A DNA stretch of 64,000 nt, from positions 1 to 64,000 of the forward strand of contig NZ_AHIL01000035.1 in the NCBI RefSeq assembly GCF_000241525.1, given 5' to 3'. The number at the start of each line of letters is the position of its first letter. Position 1 is the first letter of the stretch. The translations under genes were made by a program, and so were the position numbers. The stretch comes from Comamonas testosteroni ATCC 11996. GTDB lineage: Bacteria > Pseudomonadota > Gammaproteobacteria > Burkholderiales > Burkholderiaceae_C. A model generated the notes under the pieces. That model did not search any database. It was not told the DNA's origin and saw only the letters and a list, made by a program, of their open reading frames with translations. This document shows, one piece after another, positions 54,562 to 62,937 of this stretch.

Positions 54562-54621
54562 TCAGTACCAAAAAGTACTGGCCAGACCATCACCCAAGCC
54601 CGCGTCAAGCGGGCTTTTTTT
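54562..54621 (+). terminator. terminator region after the PpiC-type gene
   Basis: A hairpin CAGTAC-CAAAAA-GTACTG (54563-54580) is followed by AAGCCCGC-gtcaa-GCGGGCTT and more T (54596-54621). The second is a classic intrinsic terminator. Confidence 0.9.
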
Positions 54622-54624
54622 GTC

Positions 54625-55500
54625 TCATCGCTGCGGTGCTGCTACATCTTCCGCAGCATCTTGAGCAGACTCAGACTTGACTGGCGGCAATTGTTCGGGC
54701 TTTCGCGGACGGCAATGCGGGGATTTGCGTGCCGTGCCCGAGCCCTTATCCGCCCCCTCTGTTGCGACTTGCCGACGGGCCTCTTCTTCGGTCTGCAAGG
54801 GGCACAGCGGCAATTGCGCAGACAGACGAGAGTTTTGTGGTGCCACCGCATCGGCCGCCGGTGCAACAGGCTGCGCAGCGTCCGAACTCCGGGAAAGCGC
54901 CCGGGCTGACGGTGCTCTGCTTGCTGCCGCTGCCGCGCTGGAGGCTGGCGCAGCCTCGGATTGCGGCGCAGTGGCCGACGCCTGCACATCCTGGGTATGC
55001 GGCGCCTGCTGCGCCTTTGCTGGAGTCCGGCTCTGCCTGGATTTCTCAGCCGGCGAAACCGAACCGGCTGCACTGGCATCTGCGGCCACCGGAGCAGAAG
55101 CGATTGCAGGCGCCGGTGCAGACGCCTGTGCAGACGCCTGTGCAGCCGGGTCTATATCCGCAGGCTGGGCAGGCTCGGCCACGACTTCGGAGCTGGAGCC
55201 GGATCCGGCGTCCGGCCCGCTCCACCAGGCACCATGCTGCAGCATCAGCCAGCCCACCAGACCGACAGCCGCCAGCCCGCCCAGCGCATGACGCAGCCAG
55301 AAGCGGTCGTTGGCTGCAGGTTTGTCCGTCAGTTCCCGGGGCTGCTGCCCCATACCTGCCGCACGCAGGCGTGCGCGCTCAAGAATGGCGGCGCTGCTTT
55401 GTGCACTGGGGCCACGGTCCTCTGCCACGGCCTCGTGGTAGAGCTCGCGCAGCGCATCGGGCGTGTCGTCGCAGGACGGGGTTTCGGGGTGCATATTCAT
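54625..55500 (-). CDS. probable anti-sigma factor (single-pass membrane, Ala/Pro-rich)
   Basis: The 291-residue protein has a short cytosolic N-terminal helix region (DDTPDALRELYHEAVAEDRG). One membrane segment follows at about 71-89 (ALGGLAAVGLVGWLMLQHGA), then a long low-complexity Ala/Pro/Ser region outside. The C-terminus is basic and Pro-rich (RPRKPEQLPPVKSESAQ). The topology and its ATGA overlap with the ECF sigma gene support an anti-sigma role, but no zinc-type HxxxCxxC motif is seen. Confidence 0.7.
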   Translation of the reverse strand: MNMHPETPSCDDTPDALRELYHEAVAEDRGPSAQSSAAILERARLRAAGMGQQPRELTDKPAANDRFWLRHALGGLAAVGLVGWLMLQHGAWWSGPDAGSGSSSEVVAEPAQPADIDPAAQASAQASAPAPAIASAPVAADASAAGSVSPAEKSRQSRTPAKAQQAPHTQDVQASATAPQSEAAPASSAAAAASRAPSARALSRSSDAAQPVAPAADAVAPQNSRLSAQLPLCPLQTEEEARRQVATEGADKGSGTARKSPHCRPRKPEQLPPVKSESAQDAAEDVAAPQR

Positions 55501-56084
55501 GCCAGTTCCTCCAGCGCGGCGCGAAGTTTGGCACGCGCATAGCGCAAGCGGCTCTTAGCCGTTTCCTCGGCAACGCCGGTGGTCTGGGCAATTTCGGCCA
55601 GTGTCAGATCAGCCTCGACCTGCAGCACAAAGCACTCGCGCTGCTCGGCCGGGAGCCGGGCCAGCGCAGCCAGAATGGCCTGGGCCATGAGTTGACGATC
55701 GAGCTGCTGCTCGGGCTCGAAGCCCGAGGCCGCAAACAGGCTTTCGGCCAGCCGCATGGACTCTGGCGTGTCTGCCGAAAGGCTGATGCCCGGCCGCTGC
55801 CTGCGCCAATGGTCGACCAGCCGGTGATGTGCCATGGTGAACAGCCAGGTCGTGAACCTGCTGCGCACCTCATAGCGGCAGGCACTGTCCACCACGGCAA
55901 ACCAGAGGTCTTGCGCCAGATCGTCGGCCAGCGCCGCATCGCCCGTGTTGCGATAGAAATAGCGCCACATGCGCAGGCTATGCCGCGCATAAAGCGTCTC
56001 GAACGCCGTGGCCTGCCCTGCAGCATAGCTGCGCATCAGGGCTTCATCGGCGGGTTGGGGTTGGGCAAGCGGCGGTGCAAGCAT
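55497..56084 (-). CDS. ECF RNA polymerase sigma factor
   Basis: The 195-residue protein has sigma region 2 (about 20-85: FETLYARHSLRMWRYFYRNT, DLAQDLWFAVVDS). Region 4 follows (about 135-190: ALARLPAEQRECFVLQVEAD, LTLAEIAQTTGVAEETAKSR). The extracytoplasmic-function group is clear from the missing region 3. The downstream gene, overlapping by ATGA, is its probable anti-sigma factor. The inducing signal is unknown. Confidence 0.93.
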   Translation of the reverse strand: MLAPPLAQPQPADEALMRSYAAGQATAFETLYARHSLRMWRYFYRNTGDAALADDLAQDLWFAVVDSACRYEVRSRFTTWLFTMAHHRLVDHWRRQRPGISLSADTPESMRLAESLFAASGFEPEQQLDRQLMAQAILAALARLPAEQRECFVLQVEADLTLAEIAQTTGVAEETAKSRLRYARAKLRAALEELA

Positions 56085-56123
56085 GCCCGCGATTATGCAA
56101 ATTCCTGCGACAGCGCAACCAAC

Positions 56124-57020
56124 TCAGTTGCGGGGCGGATCCGGCACAAAGCCGTTGTCCCCGGGAAAAGGATTAGGCGCGCGCGGCTGGGGCGGCCGTG
56201 GACGGGGCTCGCGAATCACGCCTCTGGCGACCAGATTGGCATAGCTGTCGTAACAGATGCGCACCATCTGCCGGGGCTGGTCGGTATCGGCTTCGAACTC
56301 CACCTGGGTGACTTGCGAGCGCTCCACCGCGCCATGGCCCGTGCCCAGCGAAGGGGCCGGTGAGGCCCGGGGCGCACGGCGCTCGGCGCTGCGGCTCTTG
56401 CTGGCGGCCTGCGGCATGGCACTATCGGCTGCGGCAGACTCGGCAGCCGATGCAGCGCTCGCGGCGTCCGACTCATAGACTGGCCCTTGGTATCTGGCCG
56501 GCTCGGGCAGCTTTTCACGGTACAGAGCCACGCCAATCACGCCCACATCCTGCGGCCGGCCGGTTCTGGCGGCATAGGACATATCGCTTTCGGAAAAATA
56601 GAACGCAGCCACGTTGTCATTGCTCTTGCGCCAGCCCCTCACGTCATAGCTGTCGCCCGCATCCAGCACATAGCCGCCTTCGGCGCGGGAGCTCGCCGTG
56701 CGGCCGTTGATGGCATTGACCCCGTCGACGCTGATGACGCCCATGATGCGGCGGCTCTCGAGGTTGCGGATGCGCACCGCATAGTTGGCACCGGGGCGGC
56801 CCACTACCCACAGCGCCCCCTCGTGACTGTACTGGGGCAGTACCCGACCCGTGGCACGTTCGACGATGCTGATCTGGGCCAGCTTGTGGTTGCCGCGCGT
56901 CCAGGCCGAGGCCGGCGCGGCGGCCACCATCGCGGCAGCGCAGAGCAAAGAAGCGCGCAGCAGACGGCCGCGCGACAGCAAGAAACCAGGAACCGGGGGT
57001 TCGATACGGACAGACAGCAT
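56124..57020 (-). CDS. exported protein of unknown function near the ECF sigma operon
   Basis: The 298-residue protein has a signal peptide (LLRASLLCAAAMVAAAPASA) and a folded middle (YAVRIRNLESRRIMGVISVD, DAGDSYDVRGWRKSNDNVAA). The C-terminus is Pro-rich and disordered (EPRPRPPQPRAPNPFPGDNG). The folded part resembles uncharacterised periplasmic domains found in Burkholderiales. GAGGAGG lies before the ATG at 57020. It lies 39 bases upstream of the sigma gene on the same strand and may share its transcript. Confidence 0.7.
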   Translation of the reverse strand: MLSVRIEPPVPGFLLSRGRLLRASLLCAAAMVAAAPASAWTRGNHKLAQISIVERATGRVLPQYSHEGALWVVGRPGANYAVRIRNLESRRIMGVISVDGVNAINGRTASSRAEGGYVLDAGDSYDVRGWRKSNDNVAAFYFSESDMSYAARTGRPQDVGVIGVALYREKLPEPARYQGPVYESDAASAASAAESAAADSAMPQAASKSRSAERRAPRASPAPSLGTGHGAVERSQVTQVEFEADTDQPRQMVRICYDSYANLVARGVIREPRPRPPQPRAPNPFPGDNGFVPDPPRN

Positions 57021-57215
57021 GGACAAGGCCTCCTCAAGATACAGCCACAGCGGCTGAAACAAACTTGTCGGAGGCTGAAACGCAGCAGCAGACGCAACGG
57101 GGTCAAGACAGGCACTTTGATTTGCAAGCATTTGCAACACAGCTTTGCGCTGCAGTTCTGCCCCGCCGCAGCATGTCTGGCACAATCGCGCTCGCTGCAG
57201 CCCAAGGCTGGCAGC

Positions 57216-57332
57216 CATGCTGGGGGTGTCCTGACCATGACCGGTCAGGGCTGAGAGAGTCCCTTTGAACCTGATTGCGCAAGCGGTGTCCTGACGACCG
57301 CTTGCCCGAGATCATCCTCGCGCAGGGAAGCT
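57216..57332 (+). promoter_or_regulatory. TPP riboswitch upstream of cytX
   Basis: The THI-box is plain: GGGGGTGTCC, then GGGCTGAGAGAGTCCCTTTG, then AACCTGAT, then CGCAGGGAAGC. A long variable hairpin GCAAGCGGT/ACCGCTTGC (57281-57305) sits after AACCTGATT. It lies 91 bases before the cytX start and should repress expression when thiamine diphosphate is plentiful. Confidence 0.93.
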
Positions 57333-57423
57333 GTCCAAGGTGTCATGCCGCGACTGGCCATGTCTTTGCTGGCCCGCCGCGCAAACCATGCGGCCCCTGC
57401 TTCGTTTTTCTGGCGGAGCATTC

Positions 57424-58716
57424 ATGAATTCATCTTCTTCCACATCGGCCAATCGGGCCCTGGCCCCGGTGACGGCGCAGGAGCGCGTCTTTGCCTGGCG
57501 CGACCATGCCTCGCTGTGGTTCAGCCTGGGCGTGGGCCTGCTGGTCATGCAGATGGGGGCCTATCTGCTGCCAGCGCTCAGCCCGCTGCATGCGCTGGTC
57601 GCGATAGTCATCGGCTCGCTGATCGGTGCCGGCCTGCTGGGCTGGGTGGGCAAGCTCGGCTGCGACAGCGGCCTGTCCAGCGCCGGGCTGATGCACAGCG
57701 TCTACGGCCGCCGCTTCGCAAGACTGCCAATCGTGCTCAACATCGTCCAGTTGCTGGGCTGGGGCAGTTTCGAGCTGGTGGTGATGCGCGACGCCACCGT
57801 GGCGCTGGGCAAGCAAGGCGGCATCATGGGCGCTGCCTACTGGCCCTGGCTGGCCACGCTGCTCTGGGGCGGCGTGATCCTGCTGCTGATGAGCGGCTCC
57901 ATGACCACCCTGGTGCGCCGCATCATCTCGCGCGTGGCCTTGCCGCTGGTGATTGCCTCGCTGCTGTGGCTGAGCTGGCAATTCCTCAAAATGGCCGGCG
58001 CCACCGGCCTCGGGACCTTGCTGGCCCGCGAAGGTGCCGGCGGCATGAGCATGCTTGGCGCCGTCGATCTGGTGATCGCCATGCCCATCAGCTGGCTACC
58101 GCTGGTGGCCGACTATGCGCGCCACGGCAAAAGCGGCAAGTCCGCGCTGACGGGCGCCTGGACCGGCTTTGCCCTGGCCAATATCTGGTGCTACTCCCTG
58201 GGCGTGCTGGTGGCCCTGACCCTGCCCAGCGAAGACCTGGTCACGGCCCTGCTGCTGGCCCAGGGCGGGCTGATTGCCCTGTCGCTGATTCTGATCGACG
58301 AGGTGGACAACGCCTATGGCGATGCCTACTCGGGCGCCATGTCGGCCCACAGCCTGCAACCGGGCTGGAGCATTCGCCGCTGGGGCCTGCTGATCGCGTC
58401 CCTGTGCACGGCGCTGGCCATGGTGCTGCCCATGCACAGCCTGGAGCCGTTTCTGCTGCTGCTCAGCTCCTGCTTTGTGCCGCTGTTCGGCGTGATGCTG
58501 GGTCGCCTGGCCTTTGGCACCGATGCCGTGGAGCTGATGCAAAAAGCGCCCGCCGTGCGCTGGGATGCCGTGGCCATCTGGGTGCTGGGCATTGCCTTCT
58601 ATCACCTGCTGCCCTATGTCAGCACGGCCCTGGGCTCGGCCCTGCCCACGCTGGCGCTGACTTTTGTGGTGGCCGTCGCCACACGCCAGCTGCAGCCGCG
58701 CTCCGTTGCCGCCTGA
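57424..58716 (+). CDS. cytX: hydroxymethylpyrimidine transporter CytX
   Basis: The 430-residue NCS1-family permease has about twelve membrane segments. It starts with RVFAWRDHASLWFSLGVGLL. Mid-protein VDLVIAMPISWLPLVADYAR and IDEVDNAYGDAYSGAMSAHS are typical of CytX. It imports the thiamine precursor HMP, which thiD then phosphorylates. The riboswitch upstream supports this. The ATG at 57424 has GGAG before it. In-frame upstream codons overlap the riboswitch 3' side and are rejected. Confidence 0.93.
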   Translation: MNSSSSTSANRALAPVTAQERVFAWRDHASLWFSLGVGLLVMQMGAYLLPALSPLHALVAIVIGSLIGAGLLGWVGKLGCDSGLSSAGLMHSVYGRRFARLPIVLNIVQLLGWGSFELVVMRDATVALGKQGGIMGAAYWPWLATLLWGGVILLLMSGSMTTLVRRIISRVALPLVIASLLWLSWQFLKMAGATGLGTLLAREGAGGMSMLGAVDLVIAMPISWLPLVADYARHGKSGKSALTGAWTGFALANIWCYSLGVLVALTLPSEDLVTALLLAQGGLIALSLILIDEVDNAYGDAYSGAMSAHSLQPGWSIRRWGLLIASLCTALAMVLPMHSLEPFLLLLSSCFVPLFGVMLGRLAFGTDAVELMQKAPAVRWDAVAIWVLGIAFYHLLPYVSTALGSALPTLALTFVVAVATRQLQPRSVAA

Positions 58717-58725
58717 ACAAGGCTC

Positions 58726-58762
58726 GAATTCAATAGCAACCAGCGCCCTGCAACAGGTCGTT
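58726..58762 (+). repeat. partial dispersed repeat family 1, copy F
   Basis: TTCAATAGCAACCAGCGCCC followed by CAGGTCGTTT resembles the left half of the family. It lies between cytX and the ankyrin gene. The match is weak. Confidence 0.3.
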
Positions 58763-58782
58763 TCAACCTTCTTTCTTATCTT

Positions 58783-59550
58783 CTATCGGGCGCCCGCCGC
58801 CTGCAACAGCTGCACCACGGCCTGCTGCCCGCGCTGGCGTGCATGGGCCAGGGCCGTCACTCCATCCTTGTCGGGCAGGTTCAGATCGGCCTTGGCATCG
58901 ATCAAGGCCTGGATGATGGCCTGATGGCGCGGCCCGCCATCGCTGAGCACCACGGCCTCCATCAGGCAGGTCCAGCCCAGCCGGTTGACATGGTTCACAT
59001 CCACACCTGCCGTGATCAGCGCCTGGGCTGTTTCCAGATGGCCGCGCTCGCAGGCCGGAATCAGGGCCGTGCCGCCATAGCGGTTGGTGCTCTTGAGATC
59101 GGCGCCATAGGAAATCGTCATGCGCACAATCTCCAGCCGGCCCTGCGCGCCGGCCAGCAGATAGGCGCTGTCCTGCATCTGGTTCTGGATATTGGGGCTG
59201 GCACCATGCATCAGCAGCGAACGTGCCACCTCGATATGGTTGGCCGCCGTGGCCAGCAGCAACGGGGTATTGCCCCGGGCGTCCTGCGCGTCGACCGGCG
59301 CGTTGCCGGCCAGCAGATTGCGCACCGCCACGGTATCGCCCTGCGCGGCAGCGGCCAGCAATTGCTGGCCCAGCATCTGCGGGTCCCCGGCTTTTGGCGC
59401 CGCAGCGGCGGCAGGTGTTGCAGCCGGAGCATTCGCCGACGCCCTACTCTGGCAGGCCGTGAGCAGCGTTGCTGCGGTCAGAGTCGTCAATGCAAGCGTC
59501 AATCGGGTGGTCAACGAGGCACTCCCGTGGGCGCTGGTTGGCTGTTTCAT
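58783..59550 (-). CDS. ankyrin-repeat lipoprotein
   Basis: The 255-residue protein has a lipoprotein signal ending LLTAC (TLALTTLTAATLLTACQSR). After an Ala/Pro linker come about six ankyrin repeats, for example DAQDARGNTPLLLATAANHI and LPDKDGVTALAHARQRGQQA. Ankyrin lipoproteins face the periplasm and bind partner proteins; some act with catalases or as immunity proteins. The partner is unknown. It is convergent with cytX. Confidence 0.88.
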   Translation of the reverse strand: MKQPTSAHGSASLTTRLTLALTTLTAATLLTACQSRASANAPAATPAAAAAPKAGDPQMLGQQLLAAAAQGDTVAVRNLLAGNAPVDAQDARGNTPLLLATAANHIEVARSLLMHGASPNIQNQMQDSAYLLAGAQGRLEIVRMTISYGADLKSTNRYGGTALIPACERGHLETAQALITAGVDVNHVNRLGWTCLMEAVVLSDGGPRHQAIIQALIDAKADLNLPDKDGVTALAHARQRGQQAVVQLLQAAGAR

Positions 59551-59673
59551 GGCATTCCTTCATGGCTGTCGGGTGTTCAGCCCCTGTCAGCTTTCTACAG
59601 GAACTATAGCTAGCCACGCAAGTCCGATGAGGGTTACAGCCTGTTTTCAATCGATAAAAGGAGAATCTGCCCC

Positions 59674-60147
59674 GTGCCTTGCAACCGCTGGATCCGCACC
59701 GCCGCCACTTCAAGCCTGATCGCGCTGGGTGCGCTCACCGCCGGCCTGCTGCCGGCCCTCGCACAAGCCCAGGAATTTGTCAGCATCAAGGGCAAGACAG
59801 TGAATGTGCGCGAGCAGCCCAACACCCGCTCCGCAACACTCTGGGAACTGAGCAAGGGCTACCCGCTGCAAGTCACCCAGCGCAAGGGCCAGTGGCTGCG
59901 CGTCAAGGACTATGAGTCCACGCTGGGCTGGGTCCACGCCCCGCTGACCAGCAAGAGCCCGCATATGGTGGTGACAGCGCGCACGGCCAATCTGCGCTCC
60001 GGCCCCGGCCAGAAGCACAACCGGGTAGGCAAGCTGGAGCAGCATGAGGTGCTGCAGACGCTGAAAAAGCAAGGCAGCTGGGCCCAGGTCCAGCGCAGCA
60101 ATGGCCAAAGCGGCTGGGTGGCCAAGAATCTGGTCTGGGGCTGGTAA
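59674..60147 (+). CDS. exported tandem SH3-domain protein
   Basis: The 157-residue protein has a signal peptide (SLIALGALTAGLLPALAQAQ). Two bacterial SH3 domains follow: about 35-88 (VNVREQPNTRSATLWELSKG) and 98-157 (ANLRSGPGQKHNRVGKLEQH). It likely binds peptidoglycan. The start is GTG at 59674 with AAAAGGAG upstream. A perfect hairpin terminator follows. It is not clearly linked to the thiamine genes around it. Confidence 0.88.
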   Translation: MPCNRWIRTAATSSLIALGALTAGLLPALAQAQEFVSIKGKTVNVREQPNTRSATLWELSKGYPLQVTQRKGQWLRVKDYESTLGWVHAPLTSKSPHMVVTARTANLRSGPGQKHNRVGKLEQHEVLQTLKKQGSWAQVQRSNGQSGWVAKNLVWGW

Positions 60148-60174
60148 GCCCGGCAACAAGCACACCCAAAAAGC

Positions 60175-60201
60175 AAAGGCCTGCAGCTGCAGGCCTTTTT
60201 T
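60175..60201 (+). terminator. intrinsic terminator after the SH3 gene
   Basis: AAAGGCCTGCAGCTGCAGGC and CTTTTTT form a perfect palindromic hairpin followed by T residues. It is shared with the convergent thiD end, where the T run is shorter. Confidence 0.88.
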
Positions 60202-60215
60202 GCGGGAGCCGGAAA

Positions 60216-61088
60216 TCAGCCTTCGACGATCAGCTGTGCACGCGGCGCATAGCCATGATTGAGCGGACCGTGACCCTGGCCGGTATAGACCTCGGCACCC
60301 GCCTCGATGGCGCCCAGAATATAGCGCCGCGCCTCGGTCACTGCGGCCTCCAGCGCCAGTCCCTGGGCCAGGAAGGAGGCAATCGCCGACGACAGAGTGC
60401 ATCCTGTGCCATGGCCGTTATGGGTGACGATGCGCTGCGACTGCAGGCGCAGATAGTCGCTGGCCTGCTGGCCTTGCCGGCCCAGCACATCCATGACCAG
60501 ATCGCCGCTCAGATGCCCGCCCTTGAGTAGCACCGCCGGCGCCCCCATGGCCAACAGATCGGCCACGGCCGCATCCAGCGCTCCGATGCCGTCGATGTTG
60601 CGACCCAGCAGCAAAGCTGCTTCATCCAGATTGGGGGTAATCACCGTCGCCAGCGGGAACAGCTCCTGGACCAGCGCCTGGGCCGTCTCGGGAACGATCA
60701 GGCGGTCGCCGCTGGTGGCCACCATCACGGGGTCCAGCACCACGCTCCTGATCCGATGGCGGCGGATCGCATCCGCCACCACGCTCACCACATCGGGAGT
60801 GGCCAGCATGCCGATCTTGACGGCATCGACGCCTATGTCCTGCACAACGGCATCGATCTGGCCGCGCACGGTATCGAGCGGAATGCCGTGAATGCCCGTC
60901 ACGCCCAGCGTGTTCTGTACGGTGATGGCCGTGATTGCCGTCATGCCGTAGCAGCCCAGTGCCGCACAGGTCTTGAGGTCGGCCTGGATGCCGGCACCAC
61001 CGCCGCTGTCCGAGCCGGCAATGGAGAGCACGCGCGCATAGCGCTTTTTTGCGGCGCCGGAGATGGAGGAAGAAGCAATCACTGTCAT
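60216..61088 (-). CDS. thiD: hydroxymethylpyrimidine/phosphomethylpyrimidine kinase ThiD
   Basis: The 290-residue ribokinase-fold enzyme phosphorylates HMP and HMP-P. SIAGSDSGGGAGIQADLKTC is the substrate loop, DPVMVATSGDRL follows, and the anion hole with catalytic Cys is in HNGHGTGCTLSSAIASFLAQ. It has a C-terminal extension beyond the usual 265 residues (TGQGHGPLNHGYAPRAQLIV), common in Burkholderiales. It is divergent from the riboswitch-controlled thiO operon. Confidence 0.95.
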   Translation of the reverse strand: MTVIASSSISGAAKKRYARVLSIAGSDSGGGAGIQADLKTCAALGCYGMTAITAITVQNTLGVTGIHGIPLDTVRGQIDAVVQDIGVDAVKIGMLATPDVVSVVADAIRRHRIRSVVLDPVMVATSGDRLIVPETAQALVQELFPLATVITPNLDEAALLLGRNIDGIGALDAAVADLLAMGAPAVLLKGGHLSGDLVMDVLGRQGQQASDYLRLQSQRIVTHNGHGTGCTLSSAIASFLAQGLALEAAVTEARRYILGAIEAGAEVYTGQGHGPLNHGYAPRAQLIVEG

Positions 61089-61157
61089 GGCAAAAATTAT
61101 CGCCCATGCGCATGGTCAATGCGTGCTGTTTGCGGTTGTGCTGTAATGTCCAACGGA

Positions 61158-61302
61158 CGAAACAGGGGTGTCCCGCAGGCAATCAGCCTGTGCGGACTGA
61201 GAAACACCCTGGGGCTGCGCCAGCCACCGGCTGCGCACCAGAGCACCATCCGTGCCCTGTGCCCCCTGCACCCGATCCAGGTCATGCTGGCGTGGGGAGT
61301 TT
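61158..61302 (+). promoter_or_regulatory. TPP riboswitch upstream of thiO
   Basis: GAAAC (61158-61162) pairs with GTTTC at the far end to form P1. Inside are AGGGGTGTCC, GCGGACTGAGAAACACCC and ACCCGATCCAGGTCATGCTG, with GCGTGGGGAG closing. A large insertion of about 60 bases (61210-61268), with several GC-rich blocks, expands the P3 region. It should control the thiO-thiS-thiG operon in response to thiamine diphosphate. Confidence 0.93.
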
Positions 61303-61378
61303 CACAAGCCGCAAGGCATGCCGCGTTTTGTCCTGCACATGGCCCTGTTCCTGTGTCCGGATGGAAAACGATTTGCAC

Positions 61379-62473
61379 ATGTCATTGCTACAAGCTTCTT
61401 CAAAGATCGCAATTCTCGGCGGCGGCCTCATGGGCCGTCTGCTGTCGCTGGCCCTGGCCCAGCGCGGTCATGCCATCGACCTCTATGACGCCCATGGCCC
61501 GCAAGGCGATGGTGCTGCGGCGCGCGTGGCGGCCGCCATGCTGGCGCCGCTGGCCGAGTCGGCCATTACCGAGCCCGGCGTGGTGCGCATGGGCCAGCAT
61601 GGGCTCAAGCGCTGGCCCGAGCTGATAGCCCAGCTCGAGCAGCATGTGTTCCTGCAGCAAAACGGCACGCTGATTCTCTGGCACCGCCAGGATCAGGGCG
61701 ACGCGGCGCGCTTTTTCGGCCTGCTGGAGAAAAACCGGCGCATCAACCCCAGCCTGCCGGCCATGCAGGAGAAGACCGGCGCGGCACTGCAGGACTGCGA
61801 GCCCGCGCTGCAGGGACGCTTCAACCAGGCCGTCTATCTGCCCGGCGAGGGCCAGCTGGACAACCGCCAGCTGCTGACGACGCTGGTCGACAAGCTCACC
61901 GCGCTGGGTGTGCGGCTGCACTGGGAGAGCCCGCGCGAGGTTGGCGACTTCCGCCCCGGCGAGGCTGGTCAGCCCGACTTCGTGTTCGACTGCCGAGGTC
62001 TGGGTGCCCGCAGCCAGTGGAAGCAGCTGCGCGGCATTCGCGGCGAAGTGGTGCGCATCCATGCGCCCGAAGTCACACTGCAGCGCCCCACACGCCTGAT
62101 CCATCCACGCTACCCCATCTATATCGCGCCCAAGGAAGACCATCTGTTCGTGATTGGCGCGACCGAGATCGAGTCCGACGACATGTCGCCGGCCAGCGTG
62201 CGCTCCACGCTGGAGCTGCTGAGCGCGGCCTATACCGTGCACTCGGGCTTTGCCGAAGGCCGGATTGTGGAGATCGCCACACAGTGCCGCCCCACCCTGC
62301 CCGATAATCTGCCCGCCGTGCGTCTGCTGACTCCGCGCGTCATGGAAGTCAACGGCCTCTACCGTCACGGCTTCATGATCTCGCCCGCCATGCTGGATGT
62401 GGTGCTGGAGCTGCTGGACCACAACGACTCGCCGCTGGCGCGCGAATTCGATGTCGCCGTGCATCGTGGCTGA
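61379..62473 (+). CDS. thiO: glycine oxidase ThiO (FAD-dependent)
   Basis: The 364-residue D-amino acid oxidase family protein has the FAD Rossmann motif IAILGGGLMGRLLSLALAQR, the mid segment AAAMLAPLAESAI, and C-terminal NGLYRHGFMISPAML around the FAD. It makes dehydroglycine for thiazole formation. The start could also be the ATG at 61361, six codons upstream. It is the first gene after the TPP riboswitch. Confidence 0.9.
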   Translation: MSLLQASSKIAILGGGLMGRLLSLALAQRGHAIDLYDAHGPQGDGAAARVAAAMLAPLAESAITEPGVVRMGQHGLKRWPELIAQLEQHVFLQQNGTLILWHRQDQGDAARFFGLLEKNRRINPSLPAMQEKTGAALQDCEPALQGRFNQAVYLPGEGQLDNRQLLTTLVDKLTALGVRLHWESPREVGDFRPGEAGQPDFVFDCRGLGARSQWKQLRGIRGEVVRIHAPEVTLQRPTRLIHPRYPIYIAPKEDHLFVIGATEIESDDMSPASVRSTLELLSAAYTVHSGFAEGRIVEIATQCRPTLPDNLPAVRLLTPRVMEVNGLYRHGFMISPAMLDVVLELLDHNDSPLAREFDVAVHRG

Positions 62474-62579
62474 ACTGCGAGCCCGAACTTTGGCGCACAG
62501 CACTTGCACCCCCGGCGCACGCAAGCACCGTCGTGCAGAGGTTTAACTTAGCACCCGCTTTATTTTCCGTTTCCATGCC

Positions 62580-62777
62580 ATGAAGATCACTCTCAACCAG
62601 CAAGCCGCCGAGCTGCCAGCCCATGCCACCGTGGCCGATGCGCTGGCGCAGATGCAGGCCAAGCCCCCGTTTGCCGTGGCGGTCAACACGGTGTTCGTGC
62701 CCAAGACGCAATACGCCGACCATGCGCTCAATGAGGGCGACAGGATGGAAGTCATCTCTCCGGTGACTGGCGGGTGA
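62580..62777 (+). CDS. thiS: sulfur carrier protein ThiS
   Basis: The 65-residue beta-grasp protein ends in the required Gly-Gly (VISPVTGG). The opening MKITLNQQAAELPAHATVAD is typical. It receives sulfur as a thiocarboxylate and delivers it to ThiG. It is 106 bases after thiO. A dispersed repeat lies between it and thiG. Confidence 0.95.
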   Translation: MKITLNQQAAELPAHATVADALAQMQAKPPFAVAVNTVFVPKTQYADHALNEGDRMEVISPVTGG

Positions 62778-62784
62778 GATGAAT

Positions 62785-62856
62785 CCCCCTGAGTCGCTTC
62801 GCGCCTTCCCCCAAGGGGGACGACACCTGCGCTGCGAGGCGGCTCTTGCTGGGTGT
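62785..62856 (+). repeat. dispersed GC-rich repeat, family 2, copy 2
   Basis: Reads CCCCCTGAGTCGCTTCGCGC, CTTCCCCCAAGGGGGACGAC, then a GCTGCGAGGCGG block. It is in the same order as the copy at 40542-40640 read on its minus strand, with the internal 15-base hairpin collapsed. It lies inside the thi operon, between thiS and thiG. Confidence 0.65.
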
Positions 62857-62937
62857 CTCTCACTTGGCAAATGCTCGTTTGAAGTCCATTTAGCTTGACG
62901 AGCATTGCGGTACACAGACAAAAGATAAAGACAGACC

